This document shows, in pieces, positions 1 to 7,575 of a stretch of DNA of 64,000 bases. Both the position numbers and the translations under genes were made by a program. A model generated the notes under the pieces. That model was not told the origin of the DNA and did not search any database. It saw only the letters and a list, made by a program, of their open reading frames with translations. The stretch comes from Methylobacterium mesophilicum (GTDB taxonomy: Bacteria; Pseudomonadota; Alphaproteobacteria; Rhizobiales; Beijerinckiaceae), in assembly GCF_022179445.1 (NCBI RefSeq), contig NZ_BPQU01000007.1, forward strand, positions 1 to 64,000. The letters run 5' to 3'. The first letter of the stretch is position 1. Every line of letters begins with the position of its first letter.

Positions 1-522
1 CTCGCCGAGGACGTGCGCCTGTTCTTCGCAGACCCCGGGCAGGCCCGCCTCGACAGCCACGAGACCATCGATCTCGGCCACGGCCGCAGCGAGATCCGCC
101 GCCATGTCGTCTGCCACGACGTCGCTTGGCTCACCGCGGATCGCCGCTATCCCGGCGCGCCGCGCTTCCCCGGCCTCGAGGCCATCGCCATGGTCGAGGC
201 AACGGTCGGACGCGGCGACACGACTTCGGTCGAGCGGCGCTACTTCCTGTCCTCGCTCCCCCTCGACGCCAAGCTGTTCGCCCGTGCCGTGCGCGCTCAC
301 TGGGGCATCGAGAACCGGCTCCACTGGGTGCTCGATGTCGTCTTCCATGACGATCTCATGCGCCTGCGCACCGCCAACGGGCCTCACAACATGGCCACCA
401 TCAAGCACATGGCCATGAACCTCATCCGCACCGCATCCGACACGGACAGCCTCAAGACCCGCAGAAAAGCCGCCGCTTGGAACCACGACTACCTCAGAGC
501 CATCGTCACTCAGACCGCCTGA
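1..522 (+). CDS. ISAs1 family transposase, C-terminal part
   Basis: C-terminal portion of a DDE transposase that would cut and join the ends of its own insertion sequence. The reading frame continues upstream of base 1, so the N-terminus is missing from the window. Seen here is the ISAs1-typical stretch RAHWGIENRLHWVLDV (about bases 289-340), which carries the last acidic catalytic region, then the conserved NMATIKHMAMNLIR segment. The frame runs uninterrupted to its stop, so the visible part is not degraded. Whether the whole element is functional cannot be judged from this end. Confidence 0.85.
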   Translation, partial: LAEDVRLFFADPGQARLDSHETIDLGHGRSEIRRHVVCHDVAWLTADRRYPGAPRFPGLEAIAMVEATVGRGDTTSVERRYFLSSLPLDAKLFARAVRAHWGIENRLHWVLDVVFHDDLMRLRTANGPHNMATIKHMAMNLIRTASDTDSLKTRRKAAAWNHDYLRAIVTQTA

Positions 523-544
523 TCCCCTTCAAGCGATCGCCCTG
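1..544 (+). mobile_element. Right end of an ISAs1-type insertion sequence (left part outside window)
   Basis: The transposase frame is open at base 1, so the element begins outside the window. After its stop codon, bases 526-544 read inward from 544 as CAGGGCGATCGCTTG, which has the CAGGG-type start expected of an ISAs1 terminal repeat. The boundary at 544 is therefore a proposal; the left repeat and the target duplication are outside the window and cannot be checked. The hemH stop codon begins 13 bp further on. Confidence 0.5.
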
Positions 545-557
545 GGCTGCTTTCGCG

Positions 558-1640
558 TCAGAGCCAGCCTTGAAGCTCGCGACGCACCACGTGCTCGATG
601 ACCTTCATGCCCAGATCCGAGTCGTTCAGGCATGGAATGTAGGCGAAGCGCTCACCGCCGTTGCCCTCGAAATAGTGGCGGTTCTCGCCGTCGAGCTCTT
701 CCAGCGTCTCCAGGCAATCGGCCGTGAAGCCCGGGGCGACGATGGCCATCCGCTTCACGCCGGACTTCGCCAGCTCCGTCACGGTCTCGTCGGTGTAGGG
801 CTTCAGCCACTCCTCGTTGCCGAAGCGCGACTGGAACGTCACCCGCATGCGCTCGGGCGACATCCCCAGGGCTTCCCGGATCAGGCGCCCGGTCTTGTGG
901 CACTGGCAATGGTAGGGATCGCCTTTGAGCAGGTAGCTGCGCGGGACGCCGTGGAACGAGGTCAGGATCACCTCGGGCTCGAAGTCGAGCTTGGCCAGGC
1001 CCTCGCGGATCGAATCGGCCATCGCGGCGATGTAGACCGGATCGTCGTGATAGGGCGGCGACACCCGCACGGTCGGCTGCCAGCGCATGTCCATCAGGGC
1101 GCGGAACGCCTGGTCGCAGGCGGTGGCCGAGGTCGCGGCGGCGTATTGCGGGTAGAGCGGCACCAGCAGGATCCGGTCGCAGCCCTGGTCGAGCAGCGAC
1201 TGGAGCCGGTCGGCCACCTCCGGCTTGCCGTAGCGCATCGCCCAGTCGACCACGACGGAATCCCCCATCGCGGCCTGCAGGCGCTCGCTCTGGCCGCGGG
1301 TGGTCGTCTTGAGCGGCCCCTCGTTGCGGGTGTTGTTCCAGACGCTGGCGTAGTCGCGGCCCTTCGGCCCCGGGCGCTTGGTCAGGATGATCAGGTTGAG
1401 CAGCGGCCACCAGATCAGCCGGGGCACCTCGATGACCCGCCGGTCCGACAGGAACTCCTTGAGGTAGCGCCGCATCGGCCAGTAGCTGGTGCCCTCGGGG
1501 GTGCCGAGGTTCATCAGCAGGACGCCGACGCGGCCCCATGCGACCTTCGGGTGGTCGGCCGGGAAGCCGCCCGCGGCGGGGACCGATGTGGCGAGGGGCC
1601 GGCCTTCCGCCAGCGCGGCGGGTTCGACGCGTTCGTTCAT
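558..1640 (-). CDS. hemH: Ferrochelatase
   Basis: Inserts ferrous iron into protoporphyrin IX, the last step of protoheme synthesis. The start at 1640 (MNERVEPAAL) gives 360 residues, close to the family size; the frame is open to 1787 but the extra sequence is low-complexity and not ferrochelatase-like. Visible hallmarks are the N-terminal VLLMNLGTPEG segment, the TSFHGVP motif with the catalytic histidine, and the DCLETLEEL segment with the conserved glutamates. The gene stands alone, between an IS end downstream and ung, which points away from it. Confidence 0.96.
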   Translation of the reverse strand: MNERVEPAALAEGRPLATSVPAAGGFPADHPKVAWGRVGVLLMNLGTPEGTSYWPMRRYLKEFLSDRRVIEVPRLIWWPLLNLIILTKRPGPKGRDYASVWNNTRNEGPLKTTTRGQSERLQAAMGDSVVVDWAMRYGKPEVADRLQSLLDQGCDRILLVPLYPQYAAATSATACDQAFRALMDMRWQPTVRVSPPYHDDPVYIAAMADSIREGLAKLDFEPEVILTSFHGVPRSYLLKGDPYHCQCHKTGRLIREALGMSPERMRVTFQSRFGNEEWLKPYTDETVTELAKSGVKRMAIVAPGFTADCLETLEELDGENRHYFEGNGGERFAYIPCLNDSDLGMKVIEHVVRRELQGWL

Positions 1641-1864
1641 GGCAGCGTTCCGGCGCCGCGCGCCGAGTCCTTCTTCTGGCTTCAGATACCCGGCAGCCGG
1701 CGCACGCGCTTGGGCCGGAGGCTTCCCGGTGTCAGGTGCGATCCCATGTAGGGTGCCGCGCCGCCGAGCGAAGGCCGGCTGCGACATGCTGCACCGGACG
1801 TGCCATGCATGGTCGTCCGTTCCTCCCTAGCCACCGCCGTCCCGGCCCGCAACCGCGAGACCCG

Positions 1865-2554
1865 ATGTCCGACACCCCCGTGGCCGCCGCGCTGGCTGCT
1901 TTCCGCGCCTCCGGGTCTCCGTGGCTGGCGCTGCCGTTCTTCGCCGGCGACGCGGCCGACTCCGTCGCGGCCCGGGTCGATGCCCGGATCGCCGCGGGCG
2001 CGCGGGTCCTGCCGGCCCCGGCCGACATCTTCCGGGCGCTCGCCGAGACGCCGCTGCCGGCGGTCCGCGCGGTCATCCTCGGGCAGGATCCCTACCCGAC
2101 ACCGGGCGATGCCAACGGCCTCGCCTTCTCGTACGTGGGCTCCGGCCGCCTGCCGGCCTCGCTGCGGGTGATCCTGGCCGAGGCCGGCTCCGAACGGTCC
2201 GCCGGCGGCGACCTGACGCCCTGGGCCCGGCAGGGCGTACTGCTCCTTAACAGCGCGCTCACCGTCGAGGCCGGCAAGGCCGGTGCGCATCTGCGTTATG
2301 GCTGGTCGGCGCTGACCGACGAGGCCGTCGCGGCGGTCTCGGCGCGTCCGGAGCCGGCGGTCTTTCTGCTCTGGGGCGCTCAGGCCCGCGCCCGGGTGCC
2401 GCTGATCGATGCGGCGCGCCACGGCGTGTTCGAGAGCGGGCACCCCTCGCCGCTCAACCGAGCCCGGGATTTCCCGGGCTCGGACCCGTTCGGCCGGGCC
2501 AACGGCTGGCTGGCCGAACGCGGGGTGACGCCGATCGACTGGCGCCTCGGCTGA
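1865..2554 (+). CDS. ung: Uracil-DNA glycosylase, family 1
   Basis: Removes uracil from DNA and so starts base excision repair. The protein has 229 residues from ATG 1865. The water-activating motif appears as GQDPYP around residue 73, with catalytic Asp75; the histidine usual in the family-1 GQDPYH motif is proline here. The LLLNSALTVEAG segment and the C-terminal HPSPLN motif, which contacts the DNA minor groove, are both present. It converges on the neighbouring secreted-protein gene with only 4 bp between stop codons. The His to Pro change is the one visible departure from the family. Confidence 0.93.
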   Translation: MSDTPVAAALAAFRASGSPWLALPFFAGDAADSVAARVDARIAAGARVLPAPADIFRALAETPLPAVRAVILGQDPYPTPGDANGLAFSYVGSGRLPASLRVILAEAGSERSAGGDLTPWARQGVLLLNSALTVEAGKAGAHLRYGWSALTDEAVAAVSARPEPAVFLLWGAQARARVPLIDAARHGVFESGHPSPLNRARDFPGSDPFGRANGWLAERGVTPIDWRLG

Positions 2555-2558
2555 CCGG

Positions 2559-3032
2559 TCACTGCGCCGGCTTGACGGGCTCCACCGGCTTGGCGGGCTC
2601 TGCGGGCTTGACGGCCTCCGCCGGAGCCGGCGCGTCGGCGGCCTGACCGGCCGGCAACAGGACGTTCTTGGTGATGGAGCCCTCGGGCCCGTACTCGCCG
2701 GCCACCGCGATGCAGGCCTGATCGCGGTTCTGGGCCATCTGGTTCGACATCAGCGTGAACATGGTCTGGACGCGGTTGCCGAACGGGCCGCGCGGCTGGA
2801 CGTCGTCCACCCGAACGTTCTGCTTCGCCAGCAGACCCTCAAAAGCCGCGTTGCCGATGCGGTAGCCGCAGACGTTCGAGGCGGCGAAGATGTAGGCGGC
2901 GAATTCGAGCGCGCGCGGCGACGGGGCGTTCCGGATCTGCGCCCGCGCCGGCAGGGCGGCGAACGTCGCGGCGGCGAGCGTCAGGGTGAGGGCTGTGGCG
3001 TAGGGGGCGACCCGGCGCGTGGGGCGGTTCAT
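2559..3032 (-). CDS. Secreted hypothetical protein with Pro/Lys/Val-rich tail
   Basis: A 157-residue protein of unknown function. The start at 3032 (MNRPTRRV) gives a textbook Sec signal peptide: basic N-terminus, a hydrophobic stretch of about 17 residues, and a likely cleavage after ARA near residue 30. The mature part has a folded-looking domain with two cysteines (SNVCGYRIG and DQACIAVAG) that could form a disulfide, then a low-complexity tail of KPAEPAKPVEPVKPA repeats, plausibly a periplasmic spacer. I do not recognise a named family. Confidence 0.75.
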   Translation of the reverse strand: MNRPTRRVAPYATALTLTLAAATFAALPARAQIRNAPSPRALEFAAYIFAASNVCGYRIGNAAFEGLLAKQNVRVDDVQPRGPFGNRVQTMFTLMSNQMAQNRDQACIAVAGEYGPEGSITKNVLLPAGQAADAPAPAEAVKPAEPAKPVEPVKPAQ

Positions 3033-3304
3033 GGGACGTGTTCCTCGGTCCGGGGCGACCTCTTCCGGGCCGCCCGCGCGGAGCCGGACATAGGCCGGAC
3101 CGAGCACATCGCCAATGCGACCGAATTCGCATTCAAATTGCGGTCGGCCGTTCATCATCGATTCGGCATAGGCGCAGTCGCAGGCGCCTGCGGCCCGGAA
3201 AACAGCCCAGTGTTCCGATGATCTGCGATCGTGAGACAGAGTGTTAACCGGCGCGCGTCACGCCAAGGTCCACCGTTTATCCAGATCCAGGCGGTTCGCA
3301 GCGT

Positions 3305-3787
3305 ATGTTTGGCGTGAACTCCACTGTCGCAGATGTCCCGGTCCCGACGCCGGTCTCCAATCCGGCCACCCGTGATCCCGACCGGCGCCTCCGCTCCGGC
3401 GGCGCTTCCGGGGAGAGGCGTCCGCCCCATCTGCAGGCCGCCCCGGCGATCTGCCCCAACCGGGTCGCGCATTGGGCCTACGGCGAAGGCCTCCGGGCCG
3501 GCTCGACCGTCGCGCTCCTGGTCCGCGACCTCGGCCAGTCCGAGGCGATGCGGCTCGGCCTGGCCCGGCTCGGGATCCGGGTCGCCGCCATCGACGGCAG
3601 CCGGCGCGGCGAGGCCCTGGCCGACAGCCTGGCCCTCTCGGCCGCCACGCTGGTGATCGTCGATACCGTCCTGGCGGAGGCCTACGCCGGCGTGATGGGG
3701 CGGCTGCCCGCCTACCCCTCCGTGTGGTGGAACGGCCCCGGTGCGGACTTCGCCAGCCTGGATCTCGCCCTGGCCGAGCAGGATTGA
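3305..3787 (+). CDS. Truncated acyl-CoA synthetase-like protein (N-terminal subdomain only)
   Basis: A 160-residue ORF. Residues about 52-135 resemble the first subdomain of FadD/FATP-type acyl-CoA synthetases: NRVAHWAYGEGLRAG, VALLVRDL, a GLARLGIRVAAID stretch, RGEALADSL, and LVIVDT. In the full enzymes this part binds the acyl chain side and precedes the AMP-binding motifs. Here the gene stops before any ATP-binding P-loop, adenine-binding or C-terminal domain, so it cannot activate fatty acids. No obvious continuation is present downstream in another frame. It may be a retained fragment, a decayed gene or a repurposed small protein. The first 50 residues are low complexity. Confidence 0.6.
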   Translation: MFGVNSTVADVPVPTPVSNPATRDPDRRLRSGGASGERRPPHLQAAPAICPNRVAHWAYGEGLRAGSTVALLVRDLGQSEAMRLGLARLGIRVAAIDGSRRGEALADSLALSAATLVIVDTVLAEAYAGVMGRLPAYPSVWWNGPGADFASLDLALAEQD

Positions 3788-3877
3788 CGGGCGCTAACGG
3801 ACCGAGGGGAATCAACCGCGCCGCGTGACCGCTGTTCCCCCCGGAAGGCCGTTCGGGCCACGGCCTCGGTCGCCTCC

Positions 3878-4453
3878 TCAACGCGACCTGAACCGCGCCA
3901 GCCAGTCGTCGAGCGCCTCGTATCGGGACGGATCGTCCGGACACAGGCCGGCACCGCATTCCGCCACCGTGGACACGGCGTTGGCGAGGATCACGCTAAG
4001 GAACAGCAGCAGGCAAGCCGTCCCGAAGGCGCCGACCTCTTCAACTCGGTCCTGCGAGACCCGGTCGGCGGCCCCATTGCCCAAAAGCAGCACGCCGACG
4101 CCGACGATCATGGCCGCGAAGGCAATGAGGGCGAGCGTGTAGAAATGCAGACCGAACAGCGTCGAACCATAACCGCCGGTCCCGGGGACGACGTGCAGGG
4201 CGACCTGCCGGGCGGAGATGCCGGCGCCGGTGACCGCGCTCAGGATCACCACGCCGTAATGGGATGTTCGCGGGCCGAAGCGGACGCTGAGCGCGAAGCC
4301 GATCCCTGCCGCCGCGAAGGCAGACCGTTGCAGCAGGCACAGCGGGCACGGCAACTCGCCGAGGCGGAACTGGTACCCGAACGCGACGATCAGGATGGCG
4401 CAGCAGCCGAGCAACCCGAGGGCGTTGAGGGTTCGGACCTGGTGGGCGGTCAT
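3878..4453 (-). CDS. DsbB-like disulfide bond formation protein, variant with C-terminal cysteine pair
   Basis: An inner-membrane quinone-linked oxidase that would reoxidise a DsbA-type thiol oxidase. In 191 residues I see about five membrane segments (roughly 11-28, 43-60, 66-85, 104-124, 143-162). The first periplasmic loop has the redox motif CPLC (Cys36, Cys39). The second loop, which holds Cys104-Cys130 in E. coli DsbB, reads HVVPGTGGYGSTLFGLH and has no cysteine. Instead Cys166 and Cys171 lie in a tail after an added fifth helix, which by the simple topology count is periplasmic. A DUF5993 gene sits 12 bp upstream, supporting a two-gene unit. Confidence 0.85.
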   Translation of the reverse strand: MTAHQVRTLNALGLLGCCAILIVAFGYQFRLGELPCPLCLLQRSAFAAAGIGFALSVRFGPRTSHYGVVILSAVTGAGISARQVALHVVPGTGGYGSTLFGLHFYTLALIAFAAMIVGVGVLLLGNGAADRVSQDRVEEVGAFGTACLLLFLSVILANAVSTVAECGAGLCPDDPSRYEALDDWLARFRSR

Positions 4454-4465
4454 GGCGAGGCCCGT

Positions 4466-4627
4466 TCAGAAGTCGAGTTGAAGCGTCGAGGTGGCATGGG
4501 CGCCGAACAGCGCGATGGTGCCGGCCAGCGACACCAGCCACAGGCCGAGGGCGATCCTGCGCCGCCCCGCCAGGATGGCGGCCGCGCTTCCCGCGAACCC
4601 AATGAACGGCAGCACCATCATGGGCAT
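4466..4627 (-). CDS. DUF5993 family small membrane protein
   Basis: A 53-residue protein encoded 12 bp upstream of the DsbB-like gene on the same strand. It begins MPMMVLPFIGFAG and shows two hydrophobic segments split by a basic GRRR turn, then ends HATSTLQLDF. The layout (helix, basic turn, ALGLW-type second helix, short H-T-rich tail) matches DUF5993, which from memory is commonly found beside DsbB-like genes. Its role is unknown; the tight spacing suggests co-translation and a possible accessory role in the membrane complex. ATG 4621 is an alternative start. Confidence 0.75.
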   Translation of the reverse strand: MPMMVLPFIGFAGSAAAILAGRRRIALGLWLVSLAGTIALFGAHATSTLQLDF

Positions 4628-4818
4628 CGACTCCGCGCAAGGACGCCGCGCACCGTCGCGGCCTCGGCGTCACCATACGAGCCTGCCTGGGTAACGGTCG
4701 AACCTTTCGTGAAGCCGCCTTGCCGGCCGGGTGCCATCGCGAAACCGCGTGCGGCCTGCTACCCTCCGGCCAAGCGACCGGCCCAGAGCGCAAGGGCGGC
4801 CGGCACCGGGAGACGTCG

Positions 4819-5637
4819 ATGACCGCAGCCGTGACCTTAGCACCGTCCGACGCGACAGTCCCGGACGCCCCCGTCCTGCTGCGCCACGATGCCGACGGCG
4901 TCGCGACCCTCACGCTGAACCGCCCCCAGGCGCGCAACGCCCTGTCGATGGCCCTGATGGGCGCCCTTCAGGAGCAACTCGACGCGATCCGGGAGGATGC
5001 CGGGGTGCGCGTGGTGATCCTGCGCGGCGCCGGCCCGGCCTTCTGCGCCGGCCACGACCTCAAGGAGATGCGCGCCGATCCTTCGCTGGCTGCGACCGAG
5101 GCGGTGTTCCGCACCTGCGCCCGCCTGATGCTGAGCCTCACGCGCCTGCCGCAACCGGTGATCGCCCAGGTCCACGGCATCGCCACCGCGGCCGGCTGCC
5201 AGCTCGTCGCCACCTGCGACCTCGCGATCTGCACCGAAGGGGCCCGGTTCGCCACGCCGGGGGTCCAGATCGGCCTATTCTGCTCGACCCCGATGGTCGC
5301 GCTCTCGCGGGCGGTGTCGCGCAAGGCCGCCCTGGAGATGCTGCTGGTAGGCGAGCCGATCGACGCGCAGGAGGCCTACAGGATCGGCCTCGTCAACCGC
5401 GCCGTGCCGGCCGCGGAACTGGACGGCGCGGTGGCCGCCATGGCCGAAAAAATCGCCGGGAAGGCCCGACGGGTGCTCGCGGTCGGCAAGGAGGCGTTCG
5501 GCCGCCAGATCGAGATGGGCCTGGAAGAGGCCTACGGCTACACCGCCGAGGTCATGACCCGGAACATGATGATGGCCGACGCCCAGGAGGGCATCGACGC
5601 GTTCCTGACCAAGCGGACGCCGCGCTGGGAGCCCTGA
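4819..5637 (+). CDS. Enoyl-CoA hydratase/isomerase family protein (ECHDC3-like)
   Basis: A 272-residue crotonase-fold protein. ATG 4819 has a GGGAGA ribosome site just upstream and is preferred over the longer open frame. Both oxyanion-hole regions are seen: AFCAGHDLKEM near residue 75 and GIATAAGCQLVATCD near 120. The run FATPGVQIGLFCSTPMVAL and the C-terminal QEGIDAFLTKRTPRW match the ECHDC3 branch closely. The positions of the two catalytic glutamates of classical enoyl-CoA hydratase are Gln128 and Gly148 here, so ordinary water addition to enoyl-CoA is unlikely. The true substrate is unknown. The gene stands alone. Confidence 0.88.
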   Translation: MTAAVTLAPSDATVPDAPVLLRHDADGVATLTLNRPQARNALSMALMGALQEQLDAIREDAGVRVVILRGAGPAFCAGHDLKEMRADPSLAATEAVFRTCARLMLSLTRLPQPVIAQVHGIATAAGCQLVATCDLAICTEGARFATPGVQIGLFCSTPMVALSRAVSRKAALEMLLVGEPIDAQEAYRIGLVNRAVPAAELDGAVAAMAEKIAGKARRVLAVGKEAFGRQIEMGLEEAYGYTAEVMTRNMMMADAQEGIDAFLTKRTPRWEP

Positions 5638-5757
5638 GCCCGGCGCGATACGACGCAGGCCCCGTGCCGCGCGACGCGTAGGCTCCGGCCGTGCCCTGCC
5701 CTAGGATGAGGGCACACCCTGTCCTGCCGGTCTCGGCACGTCCTCGCGGAACGGCTG

Positions 5758-6072
5758 ATGAGCACCCTCGACCTGTTCGGACTGACGCTCGCCTTCGTCG
5801 GCGCCATGCCGCCGCCCCGGCCGCCGCGTCCGCGGCCGGATCGTGCGACCTGGGCCGCGGCCCTGCTGTTCGGCGGCGTCTGCCTGGGCACCGTCGGGCC
5901 GATGATCACGATCTGGAGCTTCCACCGGCCCTATGCCGAGGCCAAGGCGCGCTGCATCGCGGATGGCGGCCGGATCCTGTACGCGGCGCTGGACGGCAGC
6001 GGCCCCTACCGGTGTGCCCGGCCCCTCGGCACCGCCGATAACGGCGCGCTGCCGCCCCTGCGCGCCTATTAA
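5758..6072 (+). CDS. Hypothetical membrane protein
   Basis: A 104-residue protein with a short hydrophobic N-terminus, a proline/arginine-rich stretch (residues 18-30) and one clear membrane helix around residues 32-54 (AAALLFGGVCLGTVGPMITIW). The rest is a small soluble domain with two cysteines, CIADGGRIL and YRCARPL, which may be on the periplasmic side. I recognise no family. It precedes the cardiolipin synthase gene by 66 bp and could share its transcript. Confidence 0.5.
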   Translation: MSTLDLFGLTLAFVGAMPPPRPPRPRPDRATWAAALLFGGVCLGTVGPMITIWSFHRPYAEAKARCIADGGRILYAALDGSGPYRCARPLGTADNGALPPLRAY

Positions 6073-6138
6073 ATCCGCTCGCGCTCGTTTCCTTCGGCTA
6101 TATCCGGCGGCGTCTGACACGAACCGGATGCCGAGACC

Positions 6139-7575
6139 TTGGAAGACGCGCTGTATCGATGGCTGCAATCCACCGCCCTGTTGCGGGCGGATGTCGCGGC
6201 GCTCATCGGCATTGCCCTGGCGCTCGGCGTCACCCTGCACGCCCTGCTGCGCAAGCGCCGGGTCAGCGTCGCGGTCGGGTGGATCGGGCTCGCCTGGCTC
6301 TCGCCGATCTTCGGCACCGCCCTCTACCTGACCTTCGGCATCAACCGCGTCTCCCGGCGGGCCCGGAAGCTGCGCACCAAGCCCTCCGACGCGACGAACC
6401 TCCCGGACACCGACGATGCCGTGGTGCCGGAGACGCTCTGGCCCCTCGACCGGGCGATCCGGCGCATCACCGGCCTGCCGGCCTTCTCGGGCAACCACGT
6501 CGAGATGTTCCGCAATGGCGACGCCGGATACCCGGCCATGCTGGCGGAGATCCGCGCGGCGAAGGCCAGCATCGGGTTGTCGAGCTACATCTTCCGCGAC
6601 GATCCCGTCGGCCGGGAATTCTGCACGGCGCTGGCGGAGGCGCAGGCCCGCGGCGTCAAGGTCCGGGTGATCATCGACGGGATCGGCGGCGGCTACTTCC
6701 GGGCGCCGGTCTATCATCGCCTGACCAGCCTCGGGGTGCCGGCGGCCCTGTTCATGCACTCCGCCCTGCCCTGGCGGATGCCGTTCCTCAACCTGCGCTC
6801 GCACAAGAAGCTGCTGATCATCGACGGGCGCATCGCCTTCACGGGCGGGCTGAACATCTCACAGCCGAACCGCGTGGCGTTGAAGCCGGAGCACCCGATC
6901 CGCGACACGCATTACCGGCTCCGGGGGCCGGTGGTCGAGCAACTCGCCGTGGCGTTCGCGGCCGACTGGGCCTTCGTGGACGGCGAGATCCTCGATTCCG
7001 AGCCCTGGGTCGCCGACCTGGCGCCGGTCGGGACCAGCGTCGCCCGGGTCGTCACCTCGGGGCCGGATGCCGACGTCGAGAAGATCGAGCAAGTGATCCT
7101 CCAGGCGCTCGCCTGCGCCCGCCGGACCGTCCGGTTCGTCACCCCGTACTTCCTGCCCGACGAGCTGGTGACCGGCGCCCTCGCCCAGGCCGCGACCCGG
7201 GGCATCACCGTGGACCTGATCATCCCGCGGGTGAGCGACCATCCGTTCATCGACTGGGCGACCCGGGCGCATCTCGACCCCCTGCTCCGGGCTGGCGTGC
7301 GGGTCTGGCTCGACGAGCCGCCGTTCGATCACTCCAAGGCGATGGTCGTCGACGACGTCTGGTGCTTCATCGGCAGCGCCAACTGGGACATGCGCAGCTT
7401 CCGGCTCAACTTCGAGCTGAACGTCGAGATCATCGATGCCGACCTCGCGGCCCAGCTCGACACCTTCATGCGCGGCAAGATGGAGGCACGCCTCAGCCGT
7501 GAGGCTCTCGCCGCCCGCGCCCTGCCGACCCGTCTGCGCGACGCAGGCGTGCGACTGCTGCTGCCATACCTTTGA
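6139..7575 (+). CDS. cls: Cardiolipin synthase (phospholipase D family)
   Basis: Joins two phosphatidylglycerol molecules, or PG with another phospholipid, to make cardiolipin in the inner membrane. The 478-residue frame starts at TTG 6139. Two N-terminal membrane segments (about residues 16-36 and 44-66) precede two PLD domains, each with the HKD signature: HKKLLIIDGRIAFTGG near residue 220 and HSKAMVVDDVWCFIGSAN near residue 397. Both catalytic histidines and lysines are intact. The last 83 bp overlap tail to tail with the nuclease-like gene on the opposite strand. Confidence 0.92.
   Translation: MEDALYRWLQSTALLRADVAALIGIALALGVTLHALLRKRRVSVAVGWIGLAWLSPIFGTALYLTFGINRVSRRARKLRTKPSDATNLPDTDDAVVPETLWPLDRAIRRITGLPAFSGNHVEMFRNGDAGYPAMLAEIRAAKASIGLSSYIFRDDPVGREFCTALAEAQARGVKVRVIIDGIGGGYFRAPVYHRLTSLGVPAALFMHSALPWRMPFLNLRSHKKLLIIDGRIAFTGGLNISQPNRVALKPEHPIRDTHYRLRGPVVEQLAVAFAADWAFVDGEILDSEPWVADLAPVGTSVARVVTSGPDADVEKIEQVILQALACARRTVRFVTPYFLPDELVTGALAQAATRGITVDLIIPRVSDHPFIDWATRAHLDPLLRAGVRVWLDEPPFDHSKAMVVDDVWCFIGSANWDMRSFRLNFELNVEIIDADLAAQLDTFMRGKMEARLSREALAARALPTRLRDAGVRLLLPYL

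Noticed and set aside
477..1751. A 424-codon top-strand frame over hemH
   Set aside because: Antisense shadow of ferrochelatase with His/Gly/Arg-rich composition.
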